From Atrina japonica (lineage: Eukaryota; Mollusca; Bivalvia; Pterioida; Pinnidae): DNA of 64,000 bases. The stretch is from the NCBI GenBank assembly GCA_030159075.1, contig BROG01000921.1:156212-220211 (forward strand), in the 5' to 3' direction. Shown piece by piece: positions 1 through 13,635 of the stretch (position 1 is the stretch's first letter; every line of letters starts with the position of its first letter). The notes below the pieces were generated by a model, which had not been told where the DNA came from, made no database searches, and saw nothing but the letters and a program-made list of their open reading frames with translations. A program made the translations under genes and the position numbers.

Positions 1-640
1 TACACATGAGAAAATCTTGAACATAACAGTAATCCCAACGTTACATTAGTTGGTATATTTTCCCCTTGACTGTTAATTTTATAATTCTGTATTATCATGC
101 GATTTGAGGCCATGGCAACAATGCTTCCATTGTAATATATATACTGACGTATAATGCTTTTGATGTTTTTTTGAAGTCTCTCTGTCGAGGGAAATGTTAA
201 ATATTCATATATTGAAACATTTGTCGCATAATTCATGGATTGATATGCGTTGAACTATTATAACGAGCGTCAATTGCAGTTTTATAACAATGCTCATATT
301 ACAAAATGATGCTTATGCAACAACTGCAATTGATTCGATTTCAAAGATTTCGTCTAATCAACATATTGGTTTTCAATAAAATTATATCGTTATTTATTAG
401 ACAGATCAGTAAAATAATGGGCTATGTGTGTTTATGTAAGTGACTAAATTATTGAATTTATGAAACATGTTACAAAGCCTAATATTTTTTTCCTGAATTA
501 AAATATAAAAATCACAGATGTCTCAATATTAATTGTCAATAGGTTAAGGAGGCATTGCACATGTTGGGTGACTCGAAGTAGACAAACTATCATAAAAACC
601 AGTGACAAAGTATTTAATTTGCAGGTACCACTTTTTATGC
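1..640. other. AT-rich intergenic DNA, no gene seen
   Basis: No open frame, splice-bounded exon or recognisable repeat could be supported here. The stretch is AT-rich and ends where homology to the Penelope-like copies begins. Confidence 0.5.
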
Positions 641-1797
641 TAAACAACTTTTAGAAAATTTCAAGGCACATATTTTTTTCTCAAATTCACAGTATCAAAA
701 CATAGGACTTCTATTCTCTTTACACAACAATTCCACATAAAAAATTAAATGAAAGACTTTTTAGCATCATAGACAACTGTTTTTTCACTACAGATGGTAC
801 CCGAAAATTTAAATATCTAGTGATTGTGTATCATGATACTTATTTTGTCAAGCACCACTCTGATTCTACACATAAATACACTGAAGCTGATATAAAACAA
901 GCTGAAATTTCTAATAGACAATATATTTGTAATGTTCTGAGACGTGGTCTTTTAACAAACTGTAGGCATTCCTATGGGAACCATTTGCGCCCCTCTATTG
1001 GCCGACCTGTTCCTTTATTCATACGAAGCAGACTTCATTCAGAAACTGCCTAATCAAAAGAAGAAAAAGCTAGCGATGTCCTTTAATTTGACATTTAGAT
1101 ATATCGATGACGTTTTGTCAATTAATAATGACAATTTTCATGCATATGTCAATGCAATATATCCCAGCGAACTAGAAATTAAAGATACAACAGAATCAAG
1201 CACACACGCTTCATACTTAGACATTTTACGTACTATAGACACAGACGGGAAATAAGCTACTAAGCTATACGACAAACGTGACGATTTAAGCTTTCCCATA
1301 GTAAATTTTCCACATTTAAGTAGTAATATCCCCCAGTCACCCGCATATGGAATTTATATTTCACAAATGATCCAATATGCCAGGGCATGTTCAACATATG
1401 AACATTCATATCCAGAGGTAAACTACTCACTGACAAATTATTGACACAGGGATATCGAAAACCACGTTTGATGTCAACGTTCAGCAAATTTCACGGTCGG
1501 TATAATAGTCTTGTTTGCGATTACAAGGTGAAATGTTGAGTTGCCTTTTCGTTGGTGGTTGTTGAGACGTGTTTACCAATTGTAACGAGGATTCATTCCT
1601 CACATATTTCATTTGGACTTGAATGTGGACTCACGGCGAGTGTGACCGGTCGACAGGAGATGCTTACTCCTCCATGGCACCTGATCCCACCTCTTGGTTT
1701 CCAGAGGTCCATGTTTGTCCATTTTTACCCGATTTGTATCTATATCCTGGACATCCTGAAGATTTATACTTTGGTATCTGAGATGTTTTATATTTTA
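641..1797 (+). mobile_element. Penelope-like retroelement copy A (decayed RT plus 3' tail)
   Basis: Reverse-transcriptase relic of a Penelope-like element (PLE). The frame at 974-1255 carries the palm motif PMGTICAPLLADLF, then RYIDDVLS (catalytic YIDD near 1100-1115) and IYPSELEIKDTTES. The GIPMGT motif is preceded by TAA where other copies have CAA, and another TAA at 1253 replaces a Leu codon, so the copy is dead. Thumb-region homology continues to about 1560, followed by the roughly 230-bp tail shared with the other copies (CTCACGGCG, TGACCGGTCGACAGG, CTTACTCCTCCATGGCACC). The 5' end is truncated. No GIY-YIG endonuclease follows the RT, as expected for EN-minus PLEs or for the Naiad type with an N-terminal endonuclease; the subclass is inference. 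Confidence 0.85.
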
Positions 1798-4499
1798 GTG
1801 ACAAAACAGATGTCAGATGATGACAAAAGTTGTTGGTGCAGAATTGCTGTACAAAGAAGAAAAAAACCCGTTTGCTTTGATACTATGAAATTGAGAAAAA
1901 TAGTGTTTTCTTTTATTTTCTAAAAGCTGTTTGGAATACATTACAATCTTCTGGAATAAGGAATTGTATAGTATTGCTGATGGTTTTTCTTAACTACGTG
2001 TTATATCAATCTAAATAATAGTAAATGTATATAAATAGAATTTAGCCATTTAGGTTAAGGAATGTCTAGTACTATTCTGTGAGCTGAGTGGTTTTTTTTT
2101 CTTTCTTTCTTTTTTATTTTAGAAAGAATGTATTCAAAGTTATCAAATAAAATGTAGTTTATTATATACTTTCCACACTCTAAAACATACTGTTTTATCT
2201 CTTATCAACACGTTTATATAAGAATACATAATGGGCGGGAGCCAGTGCGTAGGCATATTTTTCAGAATTGCATTCTACAAATATAAAAAGTAGGAGGTCC
2301 AGATGACAACAGTAGACAAACATGGAATTCATGAAAATACAGACGTGGTATCAGGTACAATGGAGGAATTAAATCCAAACCAAATAAGTAATCATTCATA
2401 CAATGTTAGTTACAGCAAAGCAAATGGAAAACGGTTGATCGTTTGATATTGTAACAAATAAGTTATTATCCCATACAAATAGTAATACACTATTATTGTA
2501 TTTGAAGTATAATATCGGTACTACTGCATTAAATAACAAATGACAAAAATGTGTTATTTTGTTTATGCCTTTTTGTAAATCGTTTGTTGTTTTACAGTTT
2601 TGATCAACACCACCAGAAGCAGTATATTGATATTGATTATAATTATGATCATCTTATATAGATGGAGATTGATGCTTAGATGGATTATGCAACTGAAATG
2701 GCATTACAATCTTACTTTACCCTCTGTACCTCTTTTGGGCCAAAGTTCCCATGGGTTGTTGTCTCACCCCCACGCACCCCACACATATTTATATGGTAAT
2801 TTTTGCCCCTTGTGCACCCACAAGAAGAACTATTACGGGTTACAACTAGAAACAGGATATTGTATAAGAAGTTTCAACATTAAGGATTTTATATTATGAT
2901 GTTAAACAACCACCTGCTTATATCGAGATACGACGAATTAGGAGCTAAGAGTATGACAAACACATGTCCCAATTTATGTTCTGATTCACTTAACTTCGAT
3001 GTTTGAACATTATTCTTACCACAATCTATGATTGATTATTTAATAACAAACCAAGAGGTATAAAACGCGTTGAAAATCAAGTAGGCAGCACGTTTTGTGG
3101 CAGAAAAAAGAATAGATATATACCTTTTTTTAACCATTAAAAACGCCTTGTAAAACGCCAATATATGACCGAAGTCAGTAATTTACACATATAATATGTA
3201 TAATGTATATAATAAACTATATTCAAGATACAAGAAAATTAGTATAAGTCCATTAGATAAGATAAATGACTCGGAACATACACTGGGGCACATGTACCGG
3301 ACTAAATTTACACCGTCCCTATTGCTAATGTTAACAAACGTCGTATGGCCAAAACAAGCCACCGGAGAAAGAAGTGTTGGTCTCCTAAACCTATTTCGAA
3401 AGCCAAAGCATTAAACATGTCCCGAAATACTCATGGGCGACAATGACAATGACATTAGCGTTTATTTATCCCGAGGCGAACATAGGGGGCAACCATTTTC
3501 ACTGTTAAGAATTACTTAGGTCAGCTACATGCCGTACTTAAGGATTTTATCACTTGAGAAAGAAATGTGTCTTTATGGTCCACAACTTTACCCAAGTTTA
3601 CAAAATTCTCAAGATTTGAGTAAAATCTTGAAGTTGATAAAAATTTTGTATGAGAATAGTTTTATGTCCCTGGGCCCTGGAGACTGTCGTACGGAACCCA
3701 TTCATTTTCCTCAAAAAAATGGGCGTAGACAGGTGTACGGCTGCCGCAAGGCTGATGTGAACTAGGCGTAAGCTATGATTAAATATTGACTGATCAAATA
3801 CTAGTGAAAATGGTCATAGTTGTTAGATTATCCTAATTTCATTTATTTTGGATATGATATTCACATCTGTATTTCATTTCATTATTCAAATGAAAAGTTT
3901 TAAGCAATGTGTAACAACAATGACATTCATCCTCGTAATGTATGCGAGTTATATGTACAGAATTGAAAGAGACTTGAATATCTGTACCTTATTTTGAAAT
4001 AAACCACTAAAACAGAGTGATGTTACAGCAAGGAGGATATCCATATCACTTATTAGGAATTATTCCAGTGAAGCTAACAATCCTGTCCTCTGCAGAAACT
4101 TTATACGTGGAATGAATTGGCTAACCAATTTGTTGAAAGTTTCAATCCAGGTGATGTATAAGGTAATGGAAAAGATATAATGTTTGTTATACATTTTGTA
4201 AATTCAAGCAATAAGAAGGGAATGACAACAAATACTCCCGGGATATCAAATTCTTTCCCCTGAGAAACTTTCAACTGTGAGGTGAAATAACTGGCCAGCC
4301 AATTTAGAAGTAGAAAAAATGTGCTACTACACCAGATTCCAAACTCATTGGACAGAAATATTAGGTCAATCAGGATGTTGATTTTGACACACCTTTTCTC
4401 TGTTACCAGCATTAACTAGAGAGAAACTAAGTTTAAAACAAAGGACATTTTCAACGAGCAAGCCATTTTCACCAAACTTGAGTTTTCATGACACATTTG
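1798..4499. other. Intergenic DNA, no gene supported
   Basis: Several short open frames (for example 2600-2899 and 3196-3414) show no domain, repeat or convincing splice context and read like AT-rich chance frames. Nothing else was identified. Confidence 0.45.
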
Positions 4500-4680
4500 T
4501 GACGGGTGTGGCATGCAAACGCTGATTTCCTCCGGTCCAATCCCGCTGGGGATTCACAATTGTTCTGATGACTTCATCTTGAGATCATTGTTATCTATCT
4601 AATATGCCGTATTCTAATGTACTTGGACTTTCGAATATCCATTAGTATTTCTTCATTTTTCACTTTAACTAAAACAGGTT
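4500..4680 (+). repeat. Second tail-like dispersed family (GACGGGTGTGGCATGC type)
   Basis: Matches the better-preserved copy at 23588-23880: GACGGGTGTGGCATGC, a TCCGG(A/T)-(C/T)-CC segment, TCCCGCT(G/T)GGGATTC, CAATTGTTCT, GAGATCATTG and a TACTTCTTCATTTTTAC-like end. It is distinct from the RT-linked tail but similar in layout, so it may be the 3' end of a related retroelement. No coding sequence is attached. Confidence 0.55.
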
Positions 4681-5040
4681 TAACTGTACAAAACTCCTGT
4701 AAAACCTAGCCTTTCTTGAGAAAACGAGGTTTAACTGCTACAATATCACAATAATGAGATTAATATCAATATGGTTTTGATGGAATTAACATGTTTGTAA
4801 CATTGAGACTTGTTTCTCTGCAGGTTAAGCTAGTTTGTCTAGAAACTCCTTGGAGAAATACTAATTCAACTCATGATTGTACATATGGTTTTAGCATGCT
4901 ATATCAGGTAAATCAAGTTTTTTTTTCCGTTGGGGCCTAAACATATTAATTCTCCACTTTAACAGTTTTTCTCAGTACACTACAGTAGAAAAACAAAGAA
5001 CACATGTATAACAGCACCAAAATCGCAAAAATGAGTTAAA
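4681..5040 (+). repeat. Diverged flank of the 176-bp palindromic repeat family
   Basis: Contains diverged pieces of the unit found at 5817-6323, including GGTTTAACTG, AAACCTAG, and at its end AGCACCAAAATCGCAAAAATG followed by AGTTAAA. Retroelement copy B starts immediately after that AGTTAAA. Confidence 0.55.
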
Positions 5041-5816
5041 TACGAAGCAGACTTCATTCAGAAACTGCTGAATCAAAAGAAGAAAAAGTTAGCGGTGTCC
5101 TTTAATTTGACATTTAGATATATCGACGACGCTTTGTCAATTAATAATGACAATTTTCATACATATGCCAATGCGATATATCCCAGCGAACTAGAAATTA
5201 AAGATACAACAGAATCAAGCACACACGCTTCGTACTTGACATTTTACTTAATATAAACGCAGACGGGAAATTAGCAACTAAGCTATACGACAAACGCGAC
5301 GATTTCGGCTTTCCCATCGTAAATTTTCCACATTTAAGTAGTAATATCCCTCAGTCAGCCGCATATGGAGTTTATATTTCACAAATGATCCGATATGCCA
5401 GGGCGTGTACAACATATGGAGATTTCATATACAGAGGTAAACTACTCACTGACAAATTATTGACACAGGGATATCGAAAACCACGTTTAATGTCAACGTT
5501 CCGCAAATTTCACGGTCGGTATAATAGTCTTGTTTGCGACTACTCTGTTTCACTTAGTGAAATGTTGAGTTGTCTTTTTGTTGGCGGTTGTTGAGACGTC
5601 TGTACCAATTGAGACGAGGATACACTCCTCACGTGTTTCATTGGACTTGACTGTGGACTCACAGCGGGTGTGACCGGTCGACAGGGGATGCTTACTCCTC
5701 CATGGCACCTGATCCCACCTCTTGGTTTCCAGAGGTCCGTGTTTGTCCGTTTTACCGGATTTGTATCTATGTCTTGGGCATTCTATTGATTTATACTTTG
5801 GTATCTGAAATTTTTT
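5041..5816 (+). mobile_element. Penelope-like retroelement copy B (5'-truncated, frameshifted)
   Basis: Starts abruptly within the RT at the YEADFIQKLLN segment, so the upstream fingers and first catalytic motif are missing. The third motif reads YIDDA rather than YIDDV. A one-base loss in the YLDIL segment near 5238 breaks the frame. The thumb segment (RYARACTTYGDFIYRG, LLTQGYRKPRLMSTF) is open from 5385 to a TGA at 5592-5594. The shared tail runs to about 5816. The copy is flanked by AGTTAAA on the left and ATTAAAC on the right inside the palindromic array, which is compatible with a short target duplication. Confidence 0.85.
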
Positions 5817-6323
5817 ATATTAAACATTGTTTAACTGAAAAAAATAAGGTTTAATTGCGCCCAAATCACATCAGTATTAATGTGGTTTTGGTGCAATTAA
5901 ACCTAATATTTGGTAGTCAAACCTAGTTTTTCTGAGACGTCAAAATCACATTAATTATTTAAACTTGCATGTACTAGCACCAAAATCGCAAAAATAAGTT
6001 AAACCTAGTTTAACTGAAAAAAGGGTTTAATTGGGCGTAAATCACATCAGTATTAATGTGGTTTTGGTGCAATTAAACCTAATATTTGGTAGTCAAACCT
6101 AGTTTTTCTGAGACGTCAAAATCACATTAATTATTTAAACTTGCATGTACTAGCACCAAAATCGCAAAAATAAGTTAAACCTAGTCTAACTGAAAAAAGG
6201 GTTTAATTGGGCGTAAATCACATCAGTATTTATGTGGTTTTGGTGTAGTTAAACCTAATATTTGGTAGTCAAACCTAGTTTTTCTGAGACGTCAAAATCA
6301 CATTAATTAGTTAATGCGATTAC
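5817..6323 (+). repeat. 176-bp tandem palindromic repeat array
   Basis: The anchor ATCACATCAG occurs at 5865, 6041 and 6217, giving an exact 176-bp period and about 2.8 copies. Inside each unit, TTTAATTG(C/G)GC..AAATCACAT is reverse-complementary to ATGTGGTTTTGGTGCAATTAAA, so every unit can fold into a hairpin. The array stops at ATTAATTAGTTA, where copy C begins, and resumes as TTATTAAACTTG after that copy. Confidence 0.85.
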
Positions 6324-7296
6324 CTTTCACAACTATTCCACATAACAAAAATAAAAGAAAGACTTTTTAGCATCATAGACAACTGTTTTTTCACTAAGGT
6401 GGTACCCGAAAATTTTAATATCTAGTGATTGGCTATCAGGACACTTATTATGTCCAACACCACTCTGATTCTACATATAAATACACTGAATTGACATAAA
6501 AACATGCTGGAATTTCTAATAGACAATATATTTGTATTGTTCTTTCAACAAACTGTCGGCATTCCTATGGGAACCAATTGTGCCCCTTTATTGACCGACC
6601 TGTTCCTTTATTCATACGAAGCAGATTTCATTCAGAAACTGCTGAATCAAAAGAAGAAAAAGTTAGGGGTGTTCTTTAATTTGACATTTAGATATATCGA
6701 CGACGTTTTGTCAATTAATAATGACAATTTTCATACATATGTCAATGCGATATATCCCAGCGAACTAGAAATTAAAGATACAACAGAATCAAGCACACAC
6801 TCTTCATACTTAGACATTTTACTTAATATAAACGCAGACGGGAAATTAGCAACTAAGCTATACGACAAACGCGACGATTTCGGCTTTCCCATTGTACATT
6901 TTCCACATTTAAGTAGTAATATCCCTCAGTCACCCGCATATGGAGTTTATATTTCACAAATGATCCAATATGCCAGGGCGTGTACAACATATGAAGATTT
7001 CATAAATAGAGGTAAACTACTCTGTTTCACTAAATGAAATGTTGAGTTGCCATTTCGTTGGCGGTTGTTTAGACGTCTGTGCCAATTGTGAAGAGGATAC
7101 GCTCCTCACGTATTTCATTGGACTCGACTTTGGACTCACGGCGGGTGTGACCGGTCGACAGGGGATTCTTACTCCTCCATGGCACCTGATCCCACCTCTT
7201 GGTTTCCAGAGGTCCGTGTTTGTCCATTTGTACAGGATTTGTATCTATGTCCTGGACATTCTATTGATTTATACTTTGATATCTGAGATTTATTTT
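6324..7296 (+). mobile_element. Penelope-like retroelement copy C (longest RT frame)
   Basis: The open frame 6504-7037 contains LEFLIDNIFVLF, GIPMGTNCAPLLTDLF, YEADFIQKLLN, RYIDDVLSINNDNF and IYPSELEIKDTTES, then FPHLSSNIPQSPAYGVYIS. This is the core RT palm with intact YIDD. About 16 bases upstream of GIPMGT and about 100 bases of the thumb (after GKLL) are deleted compared with copy B, so it is not functional. A second open frame, 7039-7371, spans the thumb end and the tail because TTA stands at 7069-7071 where copies A, B, F and G have TGA. The tail ends near 7296. Confidence 0.87.
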
Positions 7297-7450
7297 ATTA
7301 AACTTGTTTTTACTGGGTTTAACTCAGAAAAATTAAGTTTAACTCATTCATATTATTTTGGGATGACATAGTTAATAGTAAAGATTATGTTATCATTTAT
7401 AACCATAATACCAAAGCTATAATGCTCAAGACGATCGTTTTATAGTTTAG
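7297..7450. repeat. Resumed palindromic-array fragment and reversed GATCGTC-family piece
   Basis: TTAAACTTG, GGGTTTAACTCAG and AAGTTTAACTC are fragments of the 176-bp family directly downstream of copy C. At about 7395-7445 the minus strand carries CGATCGTCTTGAGCATTATAG and TTTGGTATTATG, the signature of the dispersed family at 18870, 22755 and 22985. Confidence 0.5.
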
Positions 7451-8439
7451 TTTACAATTTTGAATGAGTTTGAGGAAAAGTGAAAATGTAATCATCGGAG
7501 CCCAAAGCTCAGATTACATATTGTCATAGTACACTCTTTGTTCTTCTAGTTTTCTCTTCCGGTGAGCAATTAAGACAATTCTAGTCCCTTTCTCACAAAA
7601 TAAAAACATGACAAAAAGTCCTCCATGTTACTTTATAGTCATTGTTGTAACTTATTTTATCATAAACATTGTGATGAATAATAAATACAAGTATCGGTTA
7701 AAGGATATGTCATTTTAGACAAGTTTTTTCCCCTTATGTTTTGCTCTTGCTTCTTCAAAATTTCTTAATTTTCTCTTAATATGTCCTGTGTGTTACTTGT
7801 CTGTCGTGTGACTGTTGGAAATCGCAATGATCTTTTGTTTGTATATATCCCTGTATGTATCCCACTAAAGCATCTTTCATGGCCATGGTCAAAAGGTTTC
7901 TTTCCCACTATATCGTAATTTTATTAAGAACTCATTTCAAAATGAGACTGTTCACCTTTATGGTTAAAAATGTCATTGACGTTACTTTTTGCATCCCTCC
8001 TATTACTTTGTATTTCCTTGTGTTACCGACCCTTTTTTTCCCAAGAAAAAGTCGTTTGTATTCTATGCAGAGTGTTTTCCTAAAAAAACGCAATGCATTC
8101 ATGGAAAATGAAATAGAAATTTTGTTTGTATCTTGTAAATACATTTTTTCTTGTGTGTGAATTCAGTCCATCCATTAAAAATGAATTTTTTCCTCTAAAT
8201 CACTTAAATTTTATGACTCTAACCACAATATACTTCATAATTATCTATAAAATTCATCTTATGTTCATATCCCACATCATTTTGAGTGGAAACACCAGGG
8301 ACATTAGTAGATTGCTCATAAATTTTATTAATTATATTAAGGTAACTAATTATAAATCTTAATGTCCAGATGTTGCTTAAGGTTCCTAAAAGATTCATTG
8401 TTCTAATTACGCTAAAATTCCACTGAATTATTCAACTTT
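7451..8439. other. Intergenic DNA, no gene supported
   Basis: Overlapping open frames on both strands near 7855-8362 lack domain features and mirror each other, as expected of AT-rich chance frames. Confidence 0.45.
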
Positions 8440-9135
8440 ATTTTTTGACAAAGCAGAAAAGAAATATGAACATTTCTGAAAATGACCCGTGAATAAATGT
8501 ACTGATCAATCAATGAAGGGGAACATTTGCTATCCATGGGAATGCCGACAATTGGCTGAAAAACCTGGTCTCCAAACATTACAAATATATTGTCTATTAG
8601 AAAGTTCAGCATTTTATGATAAACTTCAGTGTATCCATGCGTAGAATCAGAGTGGTGTTGGACGGAATAAGTATCGTGGTGACCAATGACTAGATATCTA
8701 CATGTCCGCTTTTAGTGAAAAATAAAATAAAAAAAGCACTTGTATACATGTCCACTTTTAGTGAAAAATAAAATAAATAAAAAAAAAAACACTTGTCGTT
8801 GATGCCAAAAAATCTCTAATTCGTCGTGTTGTAATGGACTTGAGTTTTGATTATTGATTGGTACTTCTTCAATATTACTTTCACATGCGGTTGTTGTGTA
8901 AGGAGTAGAAAAGTCGTATGTTTTAATACTATGAATTTGCGAAATATTGTGTGTCTCTTTATTTTCTTAAAACTGCATCGGGAATAAGCAACTGTACAGT
9001 ATTGTTGAAATTTCTCCATAACAGCTGTCAGTATTTTGATAAGGAGTAAAGATAAATGTTTGGTGGAACATTTACGGTCCTGCTATGTACCTCCGTTTAT
9101 ATGGGGTTCTGTGAAATGTAGGTATCCAATATAAT
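8440..9135 (-). mobile_element. Penelope-like retroelement copy D (minus, interrupted)
   Basis: The minus strand encodes LNFLIDNIFVMFGDQVFQ and GIPMDSKC (8491-8612), a mutated version of the GIPMGTNC motif. Upstream RT sequence (region encoding EKFQQYC..AYSR) is recognisable at 8880-9135. Between them lie an approximately 45-bp direct duplication (CATGTCC(G/A)CTTTTAGTGAAAAA at about 8704 and 8750) and a plus-strand piece of the second tail family (8813-8872). The YIDD half is absent. Its 5' end stops about 17 bp from the TCTA/TCTG microsatellite. Confidence 0.78.
8813..8872 (+). repeat. Second tail-like family fragment inside copy D
   Basis: CTAATTCGTCGTGTT, ATGGACTTGAG and TTGGTACTTCTTCA match the 3' part of the copy at 23588-23880. 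It is nested in a relic of opposite orientation. Confidence 0.6.
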
Positions 9136-9151
9136 TATGGTAGCCCAAAAT

Positions 9152-9210
9152 CAGTCAGTCTGTCTATCTGTCTATCTGTATATTTATCTATCTATCTATC
9201 TGTCTGTCTA

Positions 9211-9277
<67 letters not shown>

Positions 9278-9380
9278 CTGTATATTTATCTATCTATCTA
9301 TCTGTCTATGTGTCTGTCTTTCTGTCTGTCTATTGGTTTGTCTGTCTGTCTGTCTGTTTGTCTGTCTATCTATCTATCTA

Positions 9381-9412
<32 letters not shown>

Positions 9413-9479
9413 TCTATCTGTCTGTCTGTCTGTCTATCTGTCTGTCTGTCTATCTGCCTGTCTATCTGCCTGTCTGTCA
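9152..9479 (+). repeat. TCTA/TCTG tetranucleotide microsatellite
   Basis: About 330 bp of interspersed TCTA and TCTG units. It generates spurious open frames rich in Leu-Ser-Ile-Tyr/Cys in all three plus frames. Confidence 0.97.
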
Positions 9480-9944
9480 TATCTTTATTGTCTTACATAC
9501 ATATTAAATCCTTGTGATTTCATCCGTACAACAGCTCTTTCAACTTGGATTGTATTTAACAAGACATACAAGTATAAAATGTTTCTTTGCATTGCGTATT
9601 AGTTTCCTGAGTTTTTTGTGACTGGTCAGTTTGTTTAAATAATGATTCCACTTTTTCCACTTTTTGAAATTGACCACATTTGTATCACTGTCATTATATA
9701 TTACCCAAATTTTAGTAATTATTGAATTGTCTCCCTTGATTCATTTACAAAACGTTGTTTACTACCTAATGAACAATTGGTAAAACTTCCGTTACTTGTG
9801 GTAGCTCTTGGTGATGTAACGTAAGACGTATTTAACGTAATTACGTTCTTCTCTTTACCTTAGCATTAACGTTCTGAAGAAAATACATACTCACGTACTT
9901 GTTTGTCTTCTACATTCTCATACATTTTTTCAGTTTTTTAAGAT
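9480..9944. other. Intergenic DNA, nothing recognised
   Basis: No frame, repeat or regulatory site could be supported. Confidence 0.45.
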
Positions 9945-10301
9945 TTTGACGAGGGTTTGTTCTTCATTTATTTCATTTGGGTTTGCGGACTCACGGCGGA
10001 TGTGACCGATCAACAGGAGATGCTTACTCCTCCATGACACCTTATTTCACCTCTGGATTATTAGAGGTCCGTGTTTGTTAATTTTTCACCAGATTTGTAC
10101 GATGTGACGAGGATTTGTTCCTCACTTATATAATTTGGATATGACTGTGGACTCATGGCGGGTGTGATCGGTCAACAGGAGATGCTTACTCCTCCATAGC
10201 ACCTGATCTCACCTCTGGATTACCAGAGTTTCTCCAATATTCACCCGATTTGTATATGTATCCTGGACATCCTGATGATTTTTACTTTGGATTTTTTTAT
10301 A
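9945..10301 (+). mobile_element. Two Penelope-like tails in tandem (no RT)
   Basis: Two head-to-tail copies of the RT-linked tail lie at about 9945-10108 and 10110-10301. Both carry TTCATTT-like and ACTCA(C/T)GGCGG segments, GATC(A)GGTCAACAGGAG or a close variant, and ATGCTTACTCCTCCAT, then ACCAGATTTGTA or a variant. Neither has RT sequence upstream, so these are tail-only remnants. Confidence 0.75.
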
Positions 10302-11027
10302 TTATATGCCGCTGTCAGTTTTAAAGGTGCTGAGAGACATTGGCTATTATTTACCTGGGAAGAAACCACCAGTTTTATACAAGTCAAAATCTGCTAATGT
10401 TACATGAGCGTTAACCTGCGCTAAATAGAGATGAAAATTGCGCGATGCTCTTATTCAGTTCAAGTAAATGTTTACAACACAAGCTATGTTTTCATTTCTA
10501 TATTGTATTTATTTATTATTTTATTTATTCATTTTCTACATGTTTACTCGGCAGATGACAAATTTTTAGAAGTAGTCAACCCAAGGCAATTCCAACACCT
10601 ACCTTTTTAAATGTGAAAAAAAAACCAAATACGCATGGTGAATTTAACCAAAATACTGGAAGGTTCATCAGGTGAATATATTATAATACATACACGCAAA
10701 GTATATCAAGCATTCAAAATAGTCCCAATAGTTACTATGACGCCTCCGATAGTTGATCAAAGTATATTCCTTTTAGCGTCTAAGAGACAAATTTTCCTGC
10801 GTAAATTTTTCTTATTGCAAACGACATATATTTTCAAATAGCTAGTCCGACTCTTTCCGGACACCTGGTACTTCTTCATTTTACCTTAAGTTTATGAAAT
10901 TTTGTTTAACCTAGCCAGCCATAACCAAAATCATAAGTTGAAACGAAAACAATATTATGTGACTGATCACCTTTAAGATACACTGATATTGTTCGTTTAA
11001 CAAAATTTTAAGAAATTTATGAACCGC
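10302..11027. other. Intergenic DNA with a small tail fragment
   Basis: No gene seen. Around 10840-10890, TCCGGACACCTGG and TACTTCTTCATTTT match the second tail-like family. Confidence 0.45.
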
Positions 11028-11110
11028 TTGTGGCCATCTAGTGGTAGAGCATTTGACTAGCAAACATAAGACTCTGAGTTCGATTGCCGTTTTATACCAG
11101 ATACATGTTA
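11028..11110 (+). repeat. tRNA-like (SINE head) sequence
   Basis: TAGTGGTAGAGC resembles a Pol III A box and AGTTCGATTGCC a B box, about 36 bases apart as in a tRNA. A perfect cloverleaf and acceptor stem are not evident, so a tRNA-derived SINE head or tRNA pseudogene is more likely than a working tRNA gene. Confidence 0.5.
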
Positions 11111-13563
<2,453 letters not shown>

Positions 13564-13635
13564 CTTTTTTTCTTCTGATGGTAGCACTATTCATCTGTTT
13601 AGCTATATCTATAATTTTATATATTCATATTGTAT

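Noticed and set aside
2600..2899. 99-codon frame with a hydrophobic start
   Set aside because: The hydrophobic part comes from AT-rich codons; no domain, no repeat support and no splice context.
9137..9602. Overlapping Leu-Ser-Ile-Tyr/Cys frames in three phases
   Set aside because: Artefact of TCTA/TCTG repeats; all phases are open, with no start or splice context.
11028..11110. Functional tRNA gene
   Set aside because: A and B boxes are present but no clean acceptor stem or full cloverleaf could be drawn by eye.
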